A stretch of 64,000 nucleotides of DNA, taken from positions 124,001 to 188,000 of the forward strand of contig RSEE01000016.1 of NCBI GenBank assembly GCA_003971905.1. The letters run 5' to 3'. Source of the DNA: Moniliella sp. 'wahieum' (lineage: Eukaryota; Basidiomycota; Moniliellomycetes; Moniliellales; Moniliellaceae). Each line of letters starts with the position of its first letter. Position 1 is the stretch's first letter. The notes below the pieces were generated by a model that saw nothing but the letters and a program-made list of their open reading frames with translations, was not told where the DNA came from and did no database searches. Position numbers and translations under genes: made by a program. Shown in pieces: positions 53,898-64,000 of this stretch.

Positions 53898-55176
53898 TCA
53901 GCGCCCGGGACTGGTAGAGATTCGCCATTGATCGCAAGCCGTCCGAAGGAGATCAAGGGAGCTGCATCTACCATGATATACGGGAGATGAGTTGAACCAA
54001 TGGGGTGTCGGTTCTATTATGCTCAAGCTGGCAGGTTTGCCAGAGATTCGAGCAGGCGAAGAACGAGATCGTCGGCCAAGGGTTGAGCTTCGAATATGAC
54101 CAAGGACTCGATGCCAAGGCATAACCCCCATCATTCTCCGAATCTGAATCCAACTCTTCGTCTGTATCGGACACAAACCGATAGATCCCCCTCCGCGCCT
54201 CATATCTGGTATGCAGGGGCATTTCATCTTGGTCCGGCATGGTACATCCCAGCAATCTGAAAGGTCGAAGGAACGGAGCCGACCGCCGTGGCCATGAGGC
54301 CTTTCCATATGGCTCTCATTTTCCCTCTCCCCACCGCTCCCTTGACGTAAAAACATAGAAGGATCCAGGGTTCGACGGCACCGTGCACGGGCAAAGTCAA
54401 AACGGTTGTGGCGCAATCGGCCATGATGTGAAATGTGGGCCTCGGTGCTCCAATCATGAGCTTCCTCGCTTTCATTCACGTCGCACACTTCCTCTGATGC
54501 GGACAGGTGTCCGTCTGCATTGCTTCACGCACCGCCTCGGTGGGATGGAGGGAGGAGGGAGTATTGCTTCCATGTTGCTCATGCTCTGGCAAGCAGAGAC
54601 CACTGTAGCATTGAGGTCTTCACCTCGCACCCAGGCAAGCACGTCCGGTACTCAAAGCAGCGTATTTCCACAGTGGGTTACCCGCATGGACCGCCTTGGT
54701 ATACCATCCCTCGTCTTGGGCCGGATGGAAGAGGAAAACGGGTTGGGCAAGAGGAGCAAATGCAGCTGGAGGGGGAGTACGAAGAAAGATTTGGTAGGGC
54801 AGTAGAGCTGGAGCCATCAGCCGTGAATTTCCCTACGTACATCAAGTTTCTGGGTCTTTCCCGCCGGTGGAAACGATGGCGAGCCCATAGGCAGGTGGGT
54901 GGAAGGAATCAGACGAGGATGCGGAGCTGGTAACGAACAGACCTGCAGGTAGATCGATGGGCGATCCGTCGAGCGCATCCATTCACCACTCGTGCCGGCA
55001 CCCATCACACACGCAGCGTACGGGCCGGTTGACTGGCCCAGGTCTAGTGCAGGACTGAAGGACATGGCATATGAGAGCGGCGCACAGCTGACCTGGCACA
55101 GACACGCTCCCCCGCGGGCCGTGCCCCGGCCGAGATCGACACGAGCCTGCCAAACATCAAGAGCTTCCCGCTTCAC
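53898..55176 (-). CDS. Unresolved coding region, unknown protein
   Basis: Several minus-strand pieces have coding quality but no known domain. From a possible ATG at 55176: MKREALDVWQARVDLGRGTA, then SYAMSFSPALDLGQSTGPYA and SGEWMRSTDRPSIYLQ, ending at a GT (near 54943) that could be an intron donor. Next, in another frame near 54700-54800: LPYQIFLRTPPPAAFAPLAQ and FHPAQDEGWYTKAVHAGNPL. Last, at 54230-54470: FHIMADCATTVLTLPVHGAV and PWILLCFYVKGAVG, then MPLHTRYEARRGIYRFVSDT and an acidic EELDSDSEND stretch. These may be one gene of about 350 residues. Frame breaks prevent a clean model, and two adjacent genes are also possible. Confidence 0.3.
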
Positions 55177-55706
55177 GCTCCAACGCGACCCGTGGAACGG
55201 GTGTGGTGACCGAGAGGCACTTGTCGCCGCGGCGCTCCGGAGACCCCAAGCGAGGGTTGTGTTGGTTTCCGATTGCTCGCTCAGGCCGGGTCACCCCGGT
55301 CACCGGTCGGGCCCTCCAGCTCAAAGCACCCACGTGACCGGGCCCCCCAAATGATGAAAGTTGAAATGCGAGAGGTGGGATAGATCTGAGAGAGAATCGA
55401 TCTTTCCCGCGAGCAGGCACCCTTAAAAGGCGACATCTATATAAGTAACCCACGCCCTTGGTCTATGGGCACCCCGGGCATTAGAGTGCGTCTTGTTCAA
55501 GATTCAGCTACGAGCTTTCCGTGCACAAACAGACGGCTTTGGGAATCACGATCGAGATGTCAGGTTGAGTGTAGTTCACATTGGGACACCATAACCACAT
55601 AACCACAGAGGCAGGAAAGACAGCAGCGACGGCCCGTATCAGGAACGGTAAAGAATGGATAGATGGCGGCAAAACCATCATTGGCGTTGGACCAGGGGTA
55701 TGCTCA
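55177..55706. other. Intergenic, no supported gene
   Basis: Includes a GGTCACC/GGTCGGG repeat cluster near 55285-55315 related to the CCGG heptads. Nothing else recognised. Confidence 0.4.
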
Positions 55707-57714
55707 TCATGATCCATCCCCTGGTTCTCCAGCTCCGATGGGGGTATCGGCGAAGTCTGCATTGCCATCGTCGATGCAGTGGTGGATCAGCAAGTGGGAT
55801 GTAGGCCTGGCGGCTGCGGTAGCAGGAGTGTAGGCATAGGGATAGGAATATGTTCTCTCCGGGGGGTACGTGTATCCCCCAGACACGGTGGAAGTGCGTC
55901 CGTCTGACGGGTAGAATGTAGTGTAGTCTGAAGCAGGAGCTGTGCTGTTGCCCACAGCAGGAGGAAGCTGCTGCTGCCTCGGCCGCCTCTCGCGCCCGCT
56001 GCTCTTGAAGCTCAGGCGGATCCAGGTGGGAATAGTCCGGGTAATGTAAGGGGCCGGATGGTAGCGCGCCACTCGTTGCGTCTGGAGCGGATGCGTCAGC
56101 CCCCGTAGATGTACGATGGTGCAAATTTCTTCCGCCTCCAGCGGCCCATCAACATCGTTGTCGATATCATGGTCCGTGTAGAGGTCAGCCAGGGCAGCAG
56201 TGTGCATTCGTGTGCGCCCTCGCCCCCAAGGGATCAAACGAAGGCCAGTGCCCACCCGCACTTCATTGAACGGGGTCCATCCGATCCCCAGACTTTGGTC
56301 GATTTCCAAAACACATAAAGTACGGGACCCCGTCCGGGCCTTACGGCGACGGAGGAGGCAAGCAGTAGCAAAAGGAGTGTCAAGCCGCTACGCCACCAAC
56401 CACCCCCCCACCGCGCTCCACCAACCCACCACTTGTCCCTCCATCATGGTGCGATGAGGCCAAGCCGCCTGAACTACGGTTTGAGTAACCATCACGACAG
56501 TAGTACCGGTGATGGGGATCAAGGAGCGTCGCTGTTCGTACTGGTCGAGGTGAATAAGCTGAGAAAACTGGAAGTATGAGTCGAAGGCGAGGCATTACTA
56601 GCCGATCGAGGTAATCGTGGGTGAGGTTGACGAAGAGAAGTTGGGCCGTAGGAGCTAGTGCTGTCTTTATGCGAGCTCGAGCTGAGGCCTGGCTGTGTTG
56701 AAGGTTGGGTCGTACTCGGGACTGGGAGGACGAATGCGTGAGCGGTTGGGTGGATGAGGCTTGACTGGACGATTGCACCGAAGGCTGGGTCGAAGACTGT
56801 TGAGTTGAGGACTGGGTAAGATCCTGAGTCGAGGGAGAGGTTGAGGGGGAGATGGAAGGGAAGAGTGGAAGGAGAGGTGGAAGGAGAGGTGGAAGGAGAG
56901 GTAGTAGAAGAGGTAGATAGAAGAGAGGTGGAAGGAGAGGTAGAAGGAGAGGTGGAAGGAGAAGTGGATCCAGGGGTGGAAGGTGAAGTCGAAGGCGATG
57001 TAGAAGGAGAAATGGAATCAGGCGTGGAAGGAGAAGTGGACGGTATTGTTGAATGTGGGACTGAAGGTGAAGTTGATGGGGTCGTTGATGCATCATCGGG
57101 CGTAGTGGAGGGGGAAGGAGTATCAGACACAGAATGATAGGCCGAAGAAGATGGTCCGTACTAGGGGTATGGATAGACGTGGGATCGGGGCAGGCTCGCT
57201 GTTGACGGAGGCGTTACTTTCTGTGTTTTCGCCTCCGCTTGGAGACACTGGCTGGCTGTGGGTGTCGTCTCCACTACCAGATGAACTGGCCTGCCGAGCA
57301 AAGATGGACGCTGAAGCATGCGCCTGCGCCTCTGCCCATCGGGCAACATTTGGGCCTAAGGTGGGAACTGTGCACACCCAGAGGATCGTCAGTCGCTAGG
57401 CCCACAGGACTTCACTGTAGTCTCATCGTGTCATGGAGAGCCCAAAAGATTGGGGGGGCACTATAATGGGGTGAGGGAGACGAGCACGTACACAGTGGGG
57501 CGGCACGCGCAGCAGGGAGTAGCTGATTGGCACTGCGCATGGCGAAAGGACCTGCGAACAGCAGCAGGAGAGCAGGTGGTGGTAGTAGTACGACAGTGAT
57601 GCAAGGCAAGACAATAAGGCATTGTGTGGCGGCGGTGGCGGCGGTGGCGGATGTGGGAGTTGTGCCGCACGCCACATATCGATGATCGATGACCGTCTCC
57701 TGAGTACCTAACAA
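55707..57714 (-). CDS. Single-pass membrane protein with mucin-like Ser/Thr/Pro ectodomain
   Basis: From a possible ATG at 57714 the frame gives a hydrophobic leader (CLIVLPCITVVLLPPPALLL) consistent with a signal peptide. After an intron-like gap the sequence is VARWAEAQAHASASIFARQA, then Ser-rich, then a long run of STSPSTSPS-type repeats encoded by 12-15 bp tandem units at 56819-57110. A less repetitive region follows (FDPAFGAIVQSSLIHPTAHA). Near 56395 lies a Leu-rich hydrophobic segment followed by RRRKAR, a stop-transfer pattern. The cytosolic part has YTDHDIDNDVDGPLEAEEIC, LHYPDYSHLDPPELQEQRAR and a Tyr/Pro-rich stretch YPPERTYSYPYAY. This layout is that of fungal signalling mucins or wall-stress sensors, without proof of homology. 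Frame slips occur near the membrane segment and in the tail. Confidence 0.5.
56819..57110. repeat. Coding minisatellite, 12-15 bp units
   Basis: Imperfect tandem GGAAGGAGAGGT-type units on the plus strand encode STSP repeats on the minus strand within the mucin-like gene. Unit number is likely variable between strains. Confidence 0.8.
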
Positions 57715-58182
57715 AGCATATATATCCGTCGTGCAGACCGTCGAGGTGTCTCAATGCCACCCACCGATACCCGATATGCCCTCTATTCTCGATTCTCTTT
57801 CCGCTCCACCCGCCACCAGCTGTCTGATCCCCGTTTGAGAGCAGAATAAGTTGCTCACATTGGTACGGCTCCTTCTTCACAGTGACTATGTTCGAATCCC
57901 TCTCGCCTTGGCCACGCAGAGAGAGCACATACGGAAAGGCAGAAGACTATATGTCTCTTCTCGATCGGAGTCGCGGTTTATAATCGCGTTGTCTCGATTC
58001 GCCTCGCCAGGTTCATTTTCCCATCGCTCTCGCAACAATTCCCACTGACTGTGCTGATGGCGGGAGATATGTCGATCCACATCATTGTGTTGCTGAGGGG
58101 ACAAAAGCTAACTTTTTTCGTGCGTATCTGGAAGCCTTATACTGTAGACGAGAGTAAACCCATCCGATATGGGTTTCCATCT
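57715..58182. other. Intergenic, no supported gene
   Basis: Upstream of the mucin-like gene. A TCGATGATCGATGACC heptad fragment lies just inside that gene's 5' limit (57677-57692). The rest is unremarkable and leads into the tRNA-like gene. Confidence 0.4.
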
Positions 58183-58271
58183 GGGTTCGTGGTGTAGTGA
58201 TATCGTGCCTCTTTAGGTGCTGATCGTTAGCACACATAGAGGTGGTCCTCGGTTCGATGCCGGCGGACCCC
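58183..58271 (+). tRNA. Probable intron-containing tRNA-Pro (AGG)
   Basis: The acceptor stem GGGTTCG pairs with CGGACCC. The A box is TGGTGTAGTGA and the B box GGTTCGATGCC, and a run of six T follows at once. The anticodon stem CCTCT/AGAGG closes a loop that begins TTAGG, giving anticodon AGG, and contains an apparent intron of about 18 nt; the segment from just 5' of the intron can fold as GTGCT/AGCAC. Weak points are a U at position 37, a 4-bp T stem, and a D stem relying on G-U pairs. An alternative stem register would give UAG (Leu), but the short variable loop argues against Leu. Confidence 0.55.
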
Positions 58272-58936
58272 TTTTTTCCTCTTTCTTTCTCTGTTGGCCT
58301 AGGCAGTACCAAGTCACTGGACCAATTATGAATGCTGAGGCGCTGAGGGCGCGGGAGACGGGGGCGAAGGTGGCGGGATGTGTATGAGAAGAGCCGTCGA
58401 CGGTGGCAATAGATCGCACAGAGAGCATGGGGCTGTGCACGGCGTGTGGAGTGTGCTGATTTGGTGATGTGATGATGATGGCGATGCACACGTGACAGGC
58501 GACATGTGGGATGGGAGGTCGATGATCGATCGGATTGGTGACGATGGCGATGGGTGGCCTGCGACAGGCATGACAGGGCGGTGGAGGGCGAGTACGGAGT
58601 GGATATGACATCAGCTGGCTTAGAAACAGCACCGGGGGGTGGCACGGGGGCAGAGGAAGGCGAGCCACTGGCCCAGCTGCGCACAGCTGCCGCTGGTGTG
58701 TGCTGTGTTCTGCTGCCGCCTGCTGCCTGCGACGCCTGCTGGCCCGCTGCTCGCAAGACGAGCTGCGAAAGGCTTGGCGAGCGAAGCCATGGGCCCATCA
58801 GCCATCGCCCCCCTCACCGGTCCCTGCCCAGCATCGCGTGTCTGTGTGTGTCTGTCTGCCCTGCGCATGGCCTCGCCTCGTCTCCTTCCCCCGCCACCCT
58901 TCTTCCCCCCGTCTTCCCACCACCCCCACCACCGCC
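58272..58936. other. Promoter and leader region of the calcium pump gene
   Basis: GC-rich, with long frames that are composition artefacts. It contains CTGCCGCCTGCTGCCTGC-like words at about 58710-58735 similar to those upstream of the HMG gene. The segment just before the ATG at 58937 is C/T/A-rich (CCACC repeats), typical of a leader. Confidence 0.45.
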
Positions 58937-61900
58937 ATGGCGTCCAATGGCGCCCCCCGCGCCCCGCCCCCGCACGCCTCCTCCTCCCCCTCCTTACTCC
59001 ACCCGCCCCCGCCCTCCGCTGCTGGCCGGGTCCTCTACCCCCTCAAGGCCACCTACAATCGCCTTGCCGCTTCTCTCGCGCCCCGCATCCATCTCCGGTC
59101 CTTCGCTCTGCCTCCCCAGTCGGAACTGCCTGTGCACAGCGATGACGCCGCGCCCCTGTCGCCTTCCCGCTCTGCCGATGCCGACGCTGACGCTGACGGT
59201 GCGCCCAGCGTTCCGCCTCCCAACCCAGCGACTGTCTTCAGCCTCTGACCAAACACGACACGTTGGAACGCCTCGGCGTCCGGAGCGATGTTGTGCGCGG
59301 CTCTGGAGGAACGAAGGATACGTCGGTGGATGCAGACAAGGAAGGAGTGCGCTTTGCCTACCTTCAGCATGGTCTCGGACCCGAGGAGGTGGAGAAACGG
59401 CGTGAGCAGAGCGGCCGTAACGCTTTTACGGAGCACGAGCCCGAGTCGCCGCTTGACAAGCTTCTGGAAGAACTGGGCGATCCAATGATCCTCCTTCTAC
59501 TCACCTCCGCTGCGATCAGTTTTGCGATTGGACAAAAGGACGATGCGATGAGCATTACCCTCGCCATCGCGATTGTCGTGACAGTCGGGTGGGTGCAAGA
59601 ACAGCGTTCGGAAAAGTCGCTGGAAGCGCTCAACAGTCTCGTTCCCAATTTTTGCCATCTCATTCGCCCTGCTCCACCCTCCTCGCCGTCGGCCTCGGAT
59701 GCAGCCTCTGCCCGATCGGAAAGCAGCAACGCTCCCAACCCTGCTAGTACCAGCGCTCCAACCGAAGATACGTCTTCCACGTTGGACCAAGACTCGGAAT
59801 CGGATTCGCTCGGAACCAAAGTTCTTGCTGATGAGCTCGTTCCGGGCGATGTGGTGACGTTCTCGACGGGCGACCGTATCCCGGCCGACATTCGTCTGTT
59901 CCAATCCGTCCAATTGGAGGTGGACGAGTCGACGCTTACGGGGGAAACCAAGCCGCGCAAAAGTCGACCAAAGTGGTGGCTCGTTGGCCCCTGGACGAGG
60001 TGGACAAGCGCATCGCCCAGCACATGGACAGGACGGCGCAGCATCAAACTGCCGACAATGAAGACGACCAGCCTCAGCAACAGGAAGAGCAGCCCGAAGG
60101 ACAGTCCAAGGACAACATTGTTTTTATGGGCACGATGGTCAAGTCTGGGTATGGCCCGTGGTGTGGTGGTTGGTACCGGGCTTAACACGGAGTTTGGCAA
60201 CGTGTTTAGCATGGTGGACGATGTTGCAGAGAAACGGACGCCGCTGCAGCACAGCATGGACGACCTGGCCAAGAAGCTGACGCTTGTCAGCTTTGTGGTG
60301 ATTGCCATCATCTTTATCGTCGGAACGTTCCAACACCGCTCCCTGCTTGAACTTGCGACCATTGCTATCTCACTTGCGGTTGCCGCGATCCCCGAGGGCT
60401 TGCCCATTGTGGTCACTGTCACCCTCGCATTGGGTGTGCTGCGAATGAGCCGACGGAACGCGATTGTCAAACGCCTTCCCTCTGTGGAGACGCTCGGGAG
60501 CGTTTCGGTGATCTGCACTGACAAGACGGGTACCTTGACGGAGAACCACATGACGGTCATCAAGCTCTACACGCTTCAAGACGGGGTGGTCAACGTGGAT
60601 CGGGACAAAACAAAGAAGCCCAGCAATGCTGCACAGGGCAAGGAAACCCAATCTCCAGCTTTGGCAGGCTCACTCTTGGTGGGCAACGTGTGCAACCGTG
60701 CCGTGCTCGACCATGATGGCCAATTGACTGGTTCCCCTACCGAGGTTGCGATGATCGACGTGCTGGGTGCGTATGAGCTGGTCGATCGCCGCCGTTCGTT
60801 CGATCAGACGGATGAGGTGCCATTTGACACAAACTGGAAGTACATGACCGTTGTCGGCCAGTTCGAAGGGGCCGGAGTGTCCGAGGCAGAGAAGGAAGTG
60901 AGAGGGTACACCAAGGGAGCCCCAGAAGCTGTCTTGGCCCGCTGCAGCCACGCGATTGACAAGACGGGCAAGACAGTGCCCATTACCGATGCCTTTACGC
61001 AAGAGATCCAAGACACGCTCAACAAGCTCGCTCGGAAGGCCTCCGTGTTCTGGCAACTGCGACGGGCCCCGCACTGAGCAAGGAGGACCACGACGCTGGG
61101 CCCGAGAAGGTGCGCAAAACGCTCACGTTCTGTGGCCTTCATGCGCTGCAAGATCCACCGCGCAAGGGGGTGAAGCCGGCAATTGAGGAGCTTTCCCACT
61201 CGGGTGTTCACATTATTATGGTCACTGGCGACTCTCCTTCAACCGCAGTGGGCATTGCCAAGCAGCTTGGCATTCTGCACCAGTCGGCCTCGGCTCCCTC
61301 AAGTTCTGGTGCCGGTAGTTCCGTGGGCTCGAGCGGGGTGATGACCGGGCGCAGGTGGACCAGATGTCCGCCCGCCGGCTAAGGGAGGTGGCACCATCGA
61401 TCAGTGTCTTTGCCCGCACCACTCCCCGGCACAAGATGGCCATTGTCTCGGCTTTCCAAGAGGCTGGGCAAGTGGTGGCGATGACGGGAGACGGTGTGAA
61501 TGATGCGCCTGCGCTCAAGATGGCCGATATTGGTATTGCGATGGGGGCGAGCGGGACGGATGTAGCCAAGGAGGCGGCGGACGTGATTTTGGTCGACGAC
61601 AACTTTGTCACCATTCTCAATGCCGTCGAAGAGGGCAAGGCCATCTTTGGCAACATTCAGAACTTCCTTGCTTTCCAGCTTTCCACCTCGATCGCCGCGC
61701 TTTTCTCATCCTCATGTCCATCATGTTCGGTATGGCCTTGCCGCTCAATGCGATGCAAGTTCTTTTGATCAATCTCGCCTGCGATGGTCCGCCCGCCAGT
61801 CACTGGGTGTCGATCCCGCTGACGCATCTGTCTTTCGCAAGCCGCCCGGCCCAAGAACAAGCCTGTGCTCGACAAGCGTGTCTTCTTTGACATTCTCTTT

Positions 61901-62292
61901 TCCTCTGCCATCATCTGGGTGGCACGCTGTTTGTCTACCTGCACGAGGCTGCCGTCGACGGCACGCCGGACGAGCGCGACATGGCCATGACGTTTGTCAC
62001 CTTTGTTTCCCTCGACTTGATCACGGCGGTGCAGTGCCGCGGGCTTCACGTGGGCCTGTTTGCCAACCGGGTAATGACCATCACCCTCTCCGTGTCGTAT
62101 GTGGTGCTGGGCGCGTTGATCTACTTCCCCCCGCTCCAAGCCATCTTCCAAACCATCCGCTCTCTCCCCGACCTGTTGTATGTGGCGGGCCTGACCGGCA
62201 TCACGTTTGCTCTGCACGGCCTGCGCCGCAACCTGCAACGCAAGCGTGAAGCCAGCCTCGACCTCGCGCCATGGGAGGCCCAGGTCGCTTGA
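58937..62292 (+). CDS. PMR1: Golgi calcium/manganese P-type ATPase (SPCA, PMR1-like)
   Basis: A type IIA pump that loads the Golgi with Ca2+ and Mn2+. The ATG at 58937 opens a Pro/Ser-rich N-terminal extension ([20 protein letters not shown]). Then come [20 protein letters not shown], the first membrane pair ([20 protein letters not shown]), [20 protein letters not shown] and [11 protein letters not shown] (actuator TGE). An acidic Gln-rich insert follows, then [17 protein letters not shown] (ion-binding helix), [19 protein letters not shown] (phosphorylated Asp), [39 protein letters not shown] and [18 protein letters not shown]. The C-terminal helices include [10 protein letters not shown] and DGPPA, and the stop is at 62290-62292. 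PEGLP plus the DGPPA/SLGVDP segment fits SPCA better than SERCA. Frame breaks near 59245, 59960, 60145, 61042, 61345, 61700 and 61770-61920; the one at 61042 is cured by one C in a C run. Confidence 0.9.
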
Positions 62293-63434
62293 GGCACGCA
62301 CCTGCCATCTGGTGAGGCGAGTGCAGCAACCCCCCGGAGCACCTGAGCACCAAAGCCCAACCAACTCTACCCTTCCACATGGCATGCTCCTTCCCTTTCG
62401 TCTGCTTGATTTCTTATGGACCCGACCCTTTTTGCTGTGGGGGCCCTGCCCTCTTTTCTCTTGCTTTGCCATCTGGGCCCCCGTCCAGATTCTCAATCTG
62501 GACCGTTTATGCTAGGCGTGCTCTCGTTGGATGTTTGCCTGCACATCGCAAGACAGTACCTACCACTAATCCGCATCAGCATCAGTCTCTCTCATTCCGT
62601 CTTGACCCCTGGCTTGGGGTTTGGGGCTTGGGTTGGGCGACCGCGGCTACGTAGTGTTGTAGGGCAGAGCGAAGGTCGGAGGGGGGAAATGTGGTGGAGG
62701 TGTCATAAGTGTATAGGTTTTTGCACGGCCAGGAAATCAGTTTGGCTAAGCGGACACGAACGCCACAGGAGTGGCGTTGATGACCTCGGTGGCGGGTCAC
62801 GTCGGTCACGGTGACTGGCCCACTGTTATAGGGCTGTGAAGATGGTAGCTTCCCTAGACAAGAAACACTCTGCGACGCTAGCACCGAGCCACGGCTCTGT
62901 CTTCTTGCCGGTATTGCTTTGTCCGAGTAATGGAATCTAAATCTACTGTGGTCGCTTCCCCTCTTTTGTATTCCCTCCACGACTGCCACCGCTTCTACTA
63001 GTAATATGGTTGGTTCACCGTTTACCGTGTACCGTGCACCGACCTCTGTGCTCGTGATCAGCTAGCTCGCCATCTCTTCTTTCAGTCAATCGGGGCCATT
63101 TCATTGAAGTCAGTGGGCCATGGCACGACACCGATTGCTCAGGTCGTTTGCGCAGTCTCAGGACTGGGAGAAGCAGGGAACAGAAGGAGGATCGGGGGGG
63201 GGGGCACAGTTGACCAAATCAAAGTGCACAGAAACAAAACGTGAACAGCTAGGTGTGGGGGGGGGTCAGTTAGATGCGAAAGAAGGTTGGTTCGCTCGAC
63301 AAGGAAAGAAAAGTGGGGGATAGAACAGAGTCCAAGGGAAGAAGAAGAAAGAACAGAACAGAACAGAACAAACAGAACAGAACAGAACAGAGCCGAGGCA
63401 TAAGGAGGCCAGGCGCAAGGCGCACGCTTCACTT
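62293..63434. other. Intergenic, convergent 3' ends
   Basis: Between the pump gene and the partial minus-strand gene at the right edge. It contains G runs near 63197 and 63258 and a pentanucleotide AGAAC repeat at 63350-63392. No gene supported. Confidence 0.5.
63350..63392. repeat. AGAAC pentanucleotide microsatellite
   Basis: About eight AGAAC units with one A insertion. It lies just beyond the end of the partial gene at the right edge. Confidence 0.85.
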
Positions 63435-64000
63435 TTACTTGATCGTGCTGCCCGAGGCACCCAAAGATGAAGAGCCGCGCTGGAACGGGAGAATGGAGAA
63501 AGGAAGCCCGAACTCTTGCCCATCGGCTGGGCCAAGTTGAACTCCGATTCGCGCAAGAGGGGGGTCGACTTGCCCGTGGCCAAACCAGTACTGGGCGCAC
63601 GGAAACGCATTTGGCGTGCGGGCCAGCCAGCATACACACCCTGCTTCGGCAATCTCACCTGACGCGACAAGCGTGTGCTCGTACAGCATCGAATGCGGTT
63701 CCATGCTCGCACCCGACAAGAGACGCGATCCTGTGCGCAGCGCACAGCCGTCACCAATGGTCAATCGGTTGAGACTAAACGACCACGCGAGTTGATGTGG
63801 GCCCAACCGACGCATCGTCCAGACTGACTTTGTTGCCCATCGTAACCATCTGGTTCGGTGAGTTGCAAACTCGGCTTACCCCCGGCCCAGATAGCACAGT
63901 CCTTCCCGATCGTCGCGCCAAGGAGACGAAGGTAGAGCACGGCGTACCATGTGCCCGAGATGCAGCCCACGATCCGGCCGCCAAAGCCGCGGCCGAGCAG
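63435..64000 (-). CDS. Left-handed beta-helix acyltransferase domain, partial (C-terminal end)
   Basis: Only the 3' end of a minus-strand gene is inside the window; it continues past position 64000. The visible part reads GRGFGGRIVGCISGTWYAVL, LRLLGATIGKDCAIWAG, LVTMGNKVSLDDASV-like, HINSRG, then FSLNRLTIGDGCALRTGSRL and SMLYEHTLVASGEI. Repeats with I/V-G at regular steps form a hexapeptide (LbH) helix of the kind found at the C-terminus of NRPS-like or AMP-ligase proteins with an acyltransferase tail. Two frame switches occur in 300 bases. The stop at 63435 is in one of two possible frames, so the true end may differ. The N-terminal domains and substrate cannot be seen. Confidence 0.6.

Noticed and set aside
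58937-62292. Programmed frameshifting as the reason for frame changes in the calcium pump
   Set aside because: Seven or so breaks at unrelated sequences, at least one cured by a single base in a homopolymer, and the same defect in many other genes.
1-64000. CRISPR arrays, bacterial operons or prophage
   Set aside because: No regular repeat-spacer arrays. Genes have spliceosomal introns and eukaryote-specific products.

Overview
This window looks like nuclear DNA of a fungus, most likely a basidiomycete. Many genes carry short GT-AG introns (57 to about 110 nt). The proteins are typical of fungi: a PMR1-type Golgi calcium pump, the Arp2/3 subunit ARPC5, mitochondrial ribosomal protein mS35, eIF4A, a p24 cargo receptor, RAD18, and a processive GT2 polysaccharide synthase next to an acyltransferase-3 protein. 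I lean to a smut relative (Ustilaginomycotina) because of the short-word intergenic repeats, but the sequence alone does not prove this.

Layout. 1-12 kb is mostly gene-poor: a DnaJ-zinc-finger (SSUH2-like) gene (1.1-3.1 kb), a tRNA-like gene, several dispersed non-coding repeats with one nested foldback element (7.0-7.9 kb), then an acyltransferase-3 gene on the minus strand (10.4-12.0 kb). 12-15.4 kb is a non-coding block full of heptad repeats. 15.4-25 kb holds the GT2 synthase, an unresolved multi-pass membrane gene, a convergent beta-propeller gene and mS35. 25-41 kb is the gene-dense core: a two-HMG-box protein, a G3BP/Nxt3-like NTF2+RRM protein, eIF4A, p24, WDR83/Morg1, RAD18, an RRM protein and ARPC5. 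42.5-64 kb holds a GH32 invertase-like enzyme, an AFF-CHD-like protein, a ferritin-like secreted protein, a disordered nuclear-type protein, a mucin-like membrane protein, a tRNA-Pro-like gene, the PMR1 pump, and a left-handed beta-helix acyltransferase domain that runs off the right edge.

Two general points matter to any user. First, most long genes, including essential ones such as eIF4A, change reading frame several times within conserved domains. The breaks are mostly single missing bases, often in homopolymers, so consensus sequencing error is more likely than gene decay; gene ends given here are outer limits of one interrupted model. Second, the non-coding DNA contains a recurrent heptad pattern not explained by any standard feature: TGA followed by a self-complementary tetranucleotide, repeated (TGA-TGCA, TGA-CGCG, TGA-AGCT, TGA-TCGA and so on). 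Fourteen of the sixteen possible palindromic tetramers occur in this TGA/TCA frame, often mixed in one array, and I saw none inside the recognised genes. This is the most novel signal in the window.
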